Of a stretch of 9,738 bases of DNA, positions 6,456-9,738 are shown in pieces. The position numbers were made by a program, and so were the translations under genes. Numbering within the stretch: the first letter of the stretch is position 1; every line of letters begins with the position of its first letter. Source of the stretch: Undivivens sp041652635 (lineage in GTDB: Bacteria > Omnitrophota > Gorgyraeia > Gygaellales > Profunditerraquicolaceae); the NCBI GenBank assembly GCA_041652635.1, contig JBAZGW010000056.1:1-9738 (forward strand), written 5' to 3'. The notes under the pieces are model-generated. The model saw only the letters and a list, made by a program, of their open reading frames with translations. It made no database searches and had not been told where the DNA came from.

Positions 6456-7064
6456 TTATCTTAATTCCCAATCCTTGCCGTCCTTGCTCAACACTATCTT
6501 ATCCACATAGATCTTCTTGACCCGAAGATCATTTAAAGAATCGCCGTCGTTAAGAAGGTACGTTTTGGAACTCTTGGTATCTTCAACCATCGCCTGCGGC
6601 CTCTCAGACCAAAGTATACCGACTAATTTCAGGCTATTGATCACCTGGGCCGTCTCGGAATCAAGCAGGCTTTCCGCCTTTCCCGGCTCGACCGCAAAGA
6701 TATTATGTTTGCCGGCAGGACTAAGCAGATCCTTTAATTCCGGGGCTTTTTCCGCCGCGCTCTCCACCGCGCTATCTTCCGTACCGCGCGATAGCACCTT
6801 CTGAAATCTTCCTGCTGTGTCCCGCGAAGCTGACAGATAATCATACAACAAGAACAAAGTGGCCAATACGGCCGCCGCCACAGACAATTGAACCGCGGTC
6901 TTGAGAGTGAACCGACCGGCCGGCATTCTGAAAATGGATCCCGCCGGCGCGCCCTTCTTATCCTCCCGGCCCCCGGACGGATGCGGACTGAGGCCGGCCG
7001 GATTGCCGGGGTTCTCTATTATTTTCAACAGCCTTTCTTCCGGAGTAAGATTCTTATTTTCCAT
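6456..7064 (-). CDS. PilP/GspC-like inner-membrane secretin-contact protein
   Basis: The 202-residue product has a short cytoplasmic part with a proline/glycine-rich linker (1-50), one transmembrane segment at about 55-75 (LKTAVQLSVAAAVLATLFLL), a periplasmic linker, and a C-terminal homology-region domain at about 118-202. That domain shows the family pattern: HNIFAVEP, LKLVGILWSERPQAMVED, KTYLLNDGDSL, then VDKIVLSKDGKDWEL. In type II secretion (GspC) and type IV pili (PilP) this domain binds the N0 domain of the secretin and links the inner-membrane platform to the outer-membrane channel; the secretin gene follows 40 nt downstream. ATG 7064 lies 6 nt after the ATPase stop and lacks a clear ribosome site, so translation is probably coupled. 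I cannot decide between GspC and PilP. Confidence 0.85.
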   Translation of the reverse strand: MENKNLTPEERLLKIIENPGNPAGLSPHPSGGREDKKGAPAGSIFRMPAGRFTLKTAVQLSVAAAVLATLFLLYDYLSASRDTAGRFQKVLSRGTEDSAVESAAEKAPELKDLLSPAGKHNIFAVEPGKAESLLDSETAQVINSLKLVGILWSERPQAMVEDTKSSKTYLLNDGDSLNDLRVKKIYVDKIVLSKDGKDWELR

Positions 7065-7070
7065 ATATTA

Positions 7071-7916
7071 TCATATATTGACCGGCACCGCCGCAACTTT
7101 TACGTCATTATTTATGATATCCCAAATAACACGGGCGTCCACCGATACCCTGTTCGACATTACCAGCGCCTTAAGGGCGTTATGACAAAGCATGGCTATC
7201 CTGCGCGGGTATCCTTTGGTGTAACGGTGTATCTCGGCGATCGCTTCATCGGAAAAAAGCCTGACCCGGGAATTAAATCCGGCAACCTTCAGGCGGTAAT
7301 GGATCATCTCCCTCGTCTCCCGCTCATCCAGGGGATTAAGCATATATTTCAGGCTGATCCTGTCCCATAGATTAGGCATCTGGCTCAATTTAGGCAGGAC
7401 CTCCATCTGCGACAACAACACCAGTTGCAGGAGCTTATATTCGTTCGTTTCGTAATTCAGCAGCACGCGCAGGACTTCCAGGGACATCTGGTTCAATTTC
7501 TGGCATTCATCGACAACCAGCACCACGGTCTTGTTCTCCTGCACGCCTTTCATGAACAGGTAATCTTTCAGCATTTCCTTATAATCCAAAGTGGTGGGAT
7601 TAGGCTTATTGATCTCCATCTTGAAAGTCCTTACCAAAGACTCCAGGAATATCTGTTCGTTATCATACGTGGGGTCGAGTATAAGATGGAAGATGATATC
7701 CTCCCTCTCTTTAAGCATCTGCAGCAGCCTGCGCGACAAAGTGGTCTTGCCGACGCCGACATCCCCAAGGATCAAGCTTAACCCTCTTTTTAGACGGATC
7801 TCCACCAGCAGGCGCATCAACGCCGCGCGGTGTTCCTGCGACTCATAAAAGAAATCCGGGTCGGGACTGGTGGAAAACGGTTCTTTTTCCAGCCCGAGCA
7901 GCCTGTAATAACTCAT
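7071..7916 (-). CDS. GspA/ExeA/MshM-type AAA ATPase
   Basis: The 281-residue product has the family's N terminus (YRLLGLEKEPFSTSPDPDFF), Walker A GDVGVGKTT (51-59), Walker B VVLVVDE (131-137), a sensor-like LVLLSQ (165-170), and the GYPRRI motif (235-240) with candidate sensor-2 arginines. ExeA (GspA) ATPases help secretin multimers assemble through peptidoglycan in type II secretion; MshM is the homologue in MSHA pilus loci. Full ExeA carries a C-terminal periplasmic peptidoglycan-binding domain and a transmembrane segment. This protein ends after the AAA part, so it is the short, probably cytoplasmic form. ATG 7916 has GGAG 7 nt upstream. It lies 13 nt after the MerR-type regulator and 6 nt before the PilP/GspC-like gene. 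Confidence 0.93.
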   Translation of the reverse strand: MSYYRLLGLEKEPFSTSPDPDFFYESQEHRAALMRLLVEIRLKRGLSLILGDVGVGKTTLSRRLLQMLKEREDIIFHLILDPTYDNEQIFLESLVRTFKMEINKPNPTTLDYKEMLKDYLFMKGVQENKTVVLVVDECQKLNQMSLEVLRVLLNYETNEYKLLQLVLLSQMEVLPKLSQMPNLWDRISLKYMLNPLDERETREMIHYRLKVAGFNSRVRLFSDEAIAEIHRYTKGYPRRIAMLCHNALKALVMSNRVSVDARVIWDIINNDVKVAAVPVNI

Positions 7917-7929
7917 TTTCTTTCTCCGG

Positions 7930-8157
7930 CTAAATACCGACTATTTTCTTACGGATCAGGTGCAGCGGATAACCCTCTTTACTCAAGGTGTTTATCCTGC
8001 GCAAGCGCGACCTGACCTCCTTTTCTTCATACATACGCTGGTTACCGGATTTGGCGAGAACCTGCAACAACCCCATCGCGGTGTAATAATTAAGCGTGTG
8101 GTACGGGATATTGAACTTCCTGACGACTTCCTGAGCGGTTATTTCTTTTTTTATCAT
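7930..8157 (-). CDS. MerR-type DNA-binding protein, HTH domain only
   Basis: The 75-residue product is little more than a winged helix-turn-helix of the MerR superfamily: ITAQEVVRKFNIPYHTLNYY (helix-turn-helix), GLLQVLAKSGNQRMYEEKEV (wing with the family's R-x-Y pattern), then a helix LRRINTLSKEGYPLHLIRKKI. It lacks the long dimerisation helix and effector domain of classical MerR proteins, so it either dimerises differently or senses no small molecule. It is the first gene behind the operon promoter, and a perfect 17-bp palindrome lies in its own leader, making autoregulation of the secretin operon likely. The ATG at 8157 has no obvious ribosome binding site. Its role as regulator of this operon is inference from position. 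Confidence 0.87.
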   Translation of the reverse strand: MIKKEITAQEVVRKFNIPYHTLNYYTAMGLLQVLAKSGNQRMYEEKEVRSRLRRINTLSKEGYPLHLIRKKIVGI

Positions 8158-8180
8158 TTTCGGGAAAGCTTATAGTTTGA

Positions 8181-8197
8181 GTAGTTACTATAACTAC
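8181..8197 (-). promoter_or_regulatory. Palindromic operator candidate in the operon leader
   Basis: GTAGTTA-CTA-TAACTAC is a perfect inverted repeat with 7-bp arms and a 3-bp centre. It sits in the leader, about 16 to 32 nt downstream of the predicted start site and 24 nt before the MerR-type gene. A further half-site-like TATAGTT lies at 8171-8177. Classical MerR operators lie between the -35 and -10 boxes; a site downstream of the start would instead suit repression. The same repeat could also form an RNA hairpin. Confidence 0.6.
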
Positions 8198-8200
8198 CGC

Positions 8201-8240
8201 ATCTGCCTTAATTGCGATAAATATAGCATATTCGGCAGAT
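8201..8240. repeat. Inverted repeat bracketing the -10 box
   Basis: ATCTGCC (8201-8207) and GGCAGAT (8234-8240) are perfect 7-bp inverted arms 26 bp apart, one in the promoter spacer and one in the early leader, so they enclose the -10 box. This could be a pair of protein half-sites or a DNA-loop element. Chance is not excluded. Confidence 0.45.
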
Positions 8241-8247
8241 TTGTCAA
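8220..8247 (-). promoter_or_regulatory. Sigma70-type promoter of the secretin operon
   Basis: On the minus strand a consensus -35 TTGACA (8247-8242) is followed after 16 nt by TATATT (8225-8220), with TGC directly before it as an extended -10 element. Transcription would start near 8213 and run through the MerR-type, ATPase, PilP/GspC-like, secretin, TPR and transglutaminase-like genes. No other promoter is evident inside the operon. Confidence 0.82.
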
Positions 8248-8267
8248 GAAATATCCGCGCCTAAATT

Positions 8268-8412
8268 ACCGAGGGACGATGGAAGAAGCATGAAGCACGA
8301 AAAAAACAGGTTCTGAGTGATGGGTTTTAGGTTTTGGGAACAGACCGAAGCATGAGGGGCGAGGCATGAAGACAGAGGGACATTCGTCCTTCGTCCATCG
8401 TGCTTCATCTTT
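8268..8412. repeat. Degenerate intergenic repeats (GACGATGG/GAAGCATGAAG family)
   Basis: This gene-free stretch between the GroES-like gene and the secretin operon promoter consists of short degenerate units such as GGGACGATGGAAG, AAGCATGAAGCACGA and GGGGCGAGGCATGAAG, then the opposite orientation CGTCCTTCGTCCATCG. The 11-mer ATGAAGCACGA (8290-8300) recurs inverted at 8398-8408, so the whole region could fold into a long imperfect hairpin. I see no coding potential in it. Confidence 0.6.
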
Positions 8413-8451
8413 CACACGTTTCAAGCCATGGGCTTGTTGTTATTGGAGGGG

Positions 8452-8805
8452 CTAAACCGGACGGCGCAGAAGCACCAGCACCGCCGAATGCGGGACGATA
8501 ACGTATTTCTTGCCTTCATACTCCATTTCAATCGCCGAACTTCGTAAAAAAATGCACTGATCCCCTTCCCTGGCCTGAAGAGGGAAATATTTCTGTCCGA
8601 ATTCCTGGGTTGCCCATGGTTCAGCCTCAAGGGCGGACGGATCAGGCACCGGATACCCAGGGCCTGTCTTGACCACCATACCGGTCTGTATCTTCTCTTT
8701 TTCCCTGACACCCTGGGGAAGGTAGAGCCCGCTTTCGGTCTTTTCTTCCCCTTCATCGGGAAGGATCAACACTCTGTCTCCCACAACTACCAAATCCTTA
8801 TTCAT
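8452..8805 (-). CDS. GroES-like (Cpn10) co-chaperonin with enlarged central insert
   Basis: The 117-residue product has a Cpn10 fold pattern: VVGDRVLILPDE (7-18), a mobile-loop-like stretch EEKTESGLYLPQG (20-32), TGMVVKTGPGY (41-51), then GDQCIFLRSSAIEMEYEGKK and YVIVPHSAVLVLL at the end. Cpn10 caps the GroEL chamber and contacts it through the mobile loop. Typical GroES proteins have about 95 residues; here about 20 extra residues (51-76, including PVPDPSALEAEPWATQEF) replace the short central loop. No groEL neighbour is present, so this is probably a divergent second GroES rather than the main one. ATG 8805 overlaps the TGA of the upstream coiled-coil gene (ATGA) and has AGGA 6 nt upstream. 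Confidence 0.88.
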   Translation of the reverse strand: MNKDLVVVGDRVLILPDEGEEKTESGLYLPQGVREKEKIQTGMVVKTGPGYPVPDPSALEAEPWATQEFGQKYFPLQAREGDQCIFLRSSAIEMEYEGKKYVIVPHSAVLVLLRRPV

Positions 8806-9494
8806 TTCAATCCTGCTTTCAATCTATCCAATTCTTCCGTTTTTTCCTTCAGCTGACCGTAAAGTCTGGTGTGTTCGGCTTTTGATATCCATTCGCTCTC
8901 CTCCGCGCTCTTCCTGTATATAGCCAGCTCTTTTTCCTGCTCAGCCGCCGTCTTCCTTGCCGCATCTGCCCTCTTTTCCGACTCTCTCAACTTATCTGCC
9001 AGCTCTTTGTTCTTGCCCGACAACTCCTGCAGGTGCTTCTCTTTTTCCAGCGCGTCCCGGCGCAAAGCCAAATTCGAGGAAAACTCCCTCTCGGCGTCCT
9101 TCTGAGTCTGTAGAAAACGGCTTTGAAGAGAATGGTTCTCTTTACGCAATTTATCGAGTTCGCCTTTTTCTTTATCTCCCCACCCCTTCAATCTCTGAAT
9201 TTCCCTTTGGGACTCCGCCTCCTGCCGCCGCAAAAGGCCCAGCTCTTTCTCCATCTCATCGTGCAAGACCTGATAATCATCGTTCGCTTTCTCCAACTCA
9301 ACGCGCAATCCCTTGATCTGTCGTTCAAAAACGTTTTTAACCGAGGCCAAGCCTTCTTTTTCCGAAGCAAGAGGATTATCGGCGCGCGGCTTTTCTTTCT
9401 TTTTGCCGCCCCTGCCGTGTTTGTGCGGAAATAAAAGAAGCCCCGCCCCGGAACTCAACAGGATTATGATCAACAGAACAATAAACGTGTCCAT
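8802..9494 (-). CDS. Membrane-anchored long coiled-coil protein
   Basis: The 230-residue product has an N-terminal transmembrane segment (residues 3-22, FIVLLIIILLSSGAGLLLF), a short basic patch (HKHGRGGKKKEKPR), and then an almost uninterrupted predicted coiled coil from about 45 to 228, dominated by E, K, L, Q and R with heptad-like leucines. With a positive patch right after the membrane segment, the coiled coil is most likely cytoplasmic. No catalytic motif is visible and I do not recognise the family. Its stop overlaps the start of the GroES-like gene, so the two are co-translated. ATG 9494 lacks a strong ribosome site and no convincing promoter is visible upstream. Confidence 0.83.
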   Translation of the reverse strand: MDTFIVLLIIILLSSGAGLLLFPHKHGRGGKKKEKPRADNPLASEKEGLASVKNVFERQIKGLRVELEKANDDYQVLHDEMEKELGLLRRQEAESQREIQRLKGWGDKEKGELDKLRKENHSLQSRFLQTQKDAEREFSSNLALRRDALEKEKHLQELSGKNKELADKLRESEKRADAARKTAAEQEKELAIYRKSAEESEWISKAEHTRLYGQLKEKTEELDRLKAGLK

Positions 9495-9500
9495 AGTTTT

Positions 9501-9610
9501 TATCGGTAACGGCTAAGGTAACGAAGCCCGTATCGGTTTTCGGTCACGGTAACGTTTTAAAGCCGTAACCGCTTGACGATAGACGAAACGGGTATCGTGA
9601 CCGTAACCGA
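9501..9610. repeat. Intergenic inverted-repeat cluster built on CGGTTACGG
   Basis: This stretch between the thioesterase fragment and the coiled-coil gene has at least five copies of a GGTAACG/CCGTAACC motif in both orientations. CGGTAACGGCT (9504-9514) pairs with AGCCGTAACCG (9561-9571) with one mismatch, and GGTCACGGTAAC (9542-9553) pairs with GTGACCGTAACC (9597-9608) with two mismatches. The arms interleave, so alternative hairpins are possible. The remaining 50 bases up to 9663 show nothing I can name. Confidence 0.6.
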
Positions 9611-9663
9611 CAGACGAACTTAACATCTGGCATTCGGTATTCTACGGTGCGCTTAAGAGCCGG

Positions 9664-9738
9664 CTAAGATGCTAACTTATTCTTAATATCCTCGGGGATC
9701 GCCCGCGGGCGCAGGTCCTTATCCACGCAGGCCATAAC
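9664..9738 (-). CDS. C-terminal end of a probable acyl-CoA thioesterase (hotdog fold), partial
   Basis: Only the last 24 codons and a TAG stop (9666-9664) are inside the window; the 5' part lies beyond the right edge. The peptide reads VMACVDKDLRPRAIPEDIKN followed by KLAS. This matches the tail of hotdog-fold acyl-CoA thioesterases of the YciA/BACH type, in which a beta strand (VxVDxxGRPRPIP-like) is followed by a short helix. Those enzymes hydrolyse acyl-CoA to free acid and CoA. With so few residues the family call is moderate, but an open frame ending in such a motif is unlikely by chance. Confidence 0.62.
   Translation of the reverse strand, partial: VMACVDKDLRPRAIPEDIKNKLAS

Noticed and set aside
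6888..7370. Plus-strand 160-codon open frame
   Set aside because: It spans the junction of the PilP/GspC-like and ATPase genes on the opposite strand and has no domain or ribosome site.
8422..8436. Hairpin CAAGCC-ATG-GGCTTG near the GroES-like stop as a terminator
   Set aside because: On the minus strand, where the gene is, it is not followed by a T tract; the T-rich side is on the other strand, which has no gene.
8421..8756. Minus-strand 111-codon open frame overlapping the GroES-like gene
   Set aside because: It is an Arg/Lys/Ser-rich frame-shifted shadow; the GroES frame has clear family motifs.
9501..9610. CRISPR array
   Set aside because: Repeats are short, degenerate, in both orientations and without regular spacers.
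1..9738. tRNA or rRNA genes
   Set aside because: No cloverleaf with a TTC-loop motif and no conserved ribosomal RNA stretches were seen on either strand.

Overview
Every supported gene in this window lies on the minus strand, so the locus reads from high to low coordinates. The organism is probably an uncultured Gram-negative (diderm) bacterium. The evidence is an outer-membrane secretin, several exported or membrane-anchored coiled-coil and TPR proteins, and simple intergenic repeats. The overall style resembles Omnitrophota, but that placement is an inference from gene style and no marker gene here proves it.

Right end (9738 to 8260): the last codons of a probable acyl-CoA thioesterase, then about 170 bases of degenerate inverted repeats. 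Next comes a two-gene unit: a membrane-anchored coiled-coil protein whose stop overlaps the start of a long GroES-like protein. A second repeat-rich intergenic stretch follows.

Centre (8247 to 1763): one compact eight-gene operon. It has a strong sigma70-type promoter and a palindrome in its leader. The order is a MerR-type DNA-binding protein, a GspA/ExeA/MshM-type AAA ATPase, a PilP/GspC-like inner-membrane protein, a PilQ/MshL/GspD-type secretin, two paralogous TPR/coiled-coil proteins, a small membrane coiled-coil protein, and a membrane-anchored transglutaminase-like protein with a Cys-His-Asp triad. Together these look like the outer-membrane channel module of a type IV pilus (MSHA-like) or type II secretion machine. 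No motor ATPase, platform protein or pilins are present in the window.

Left end (1740 to 1): a likely remnant of an IS200/IS605-type (TnpB) element end, then a sigma70-type promoter, a recognisable cyclic-di-GMP-I (GEMM) riboswitch and a textbook intrinsic terminator. These control a two-gene unit. Its first gene is a REP-associated-type Y1 (HUH) transposase with intact catalytic residues and an unusual C-terminal transmembrane plus coiled-coil extension. The second gene overlaps it by four bases and encodes an exported protein that runs off the window.

The most interesting signal is this second-messenger-gated, membrane-anchored Y1 transposase-like protein coupled to a secreted partner, next to a pilus/secretion channel operon. 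c-di-GMP often controls pili and surface attachment, so the two units may share a regulatory theme, but that link is inference.
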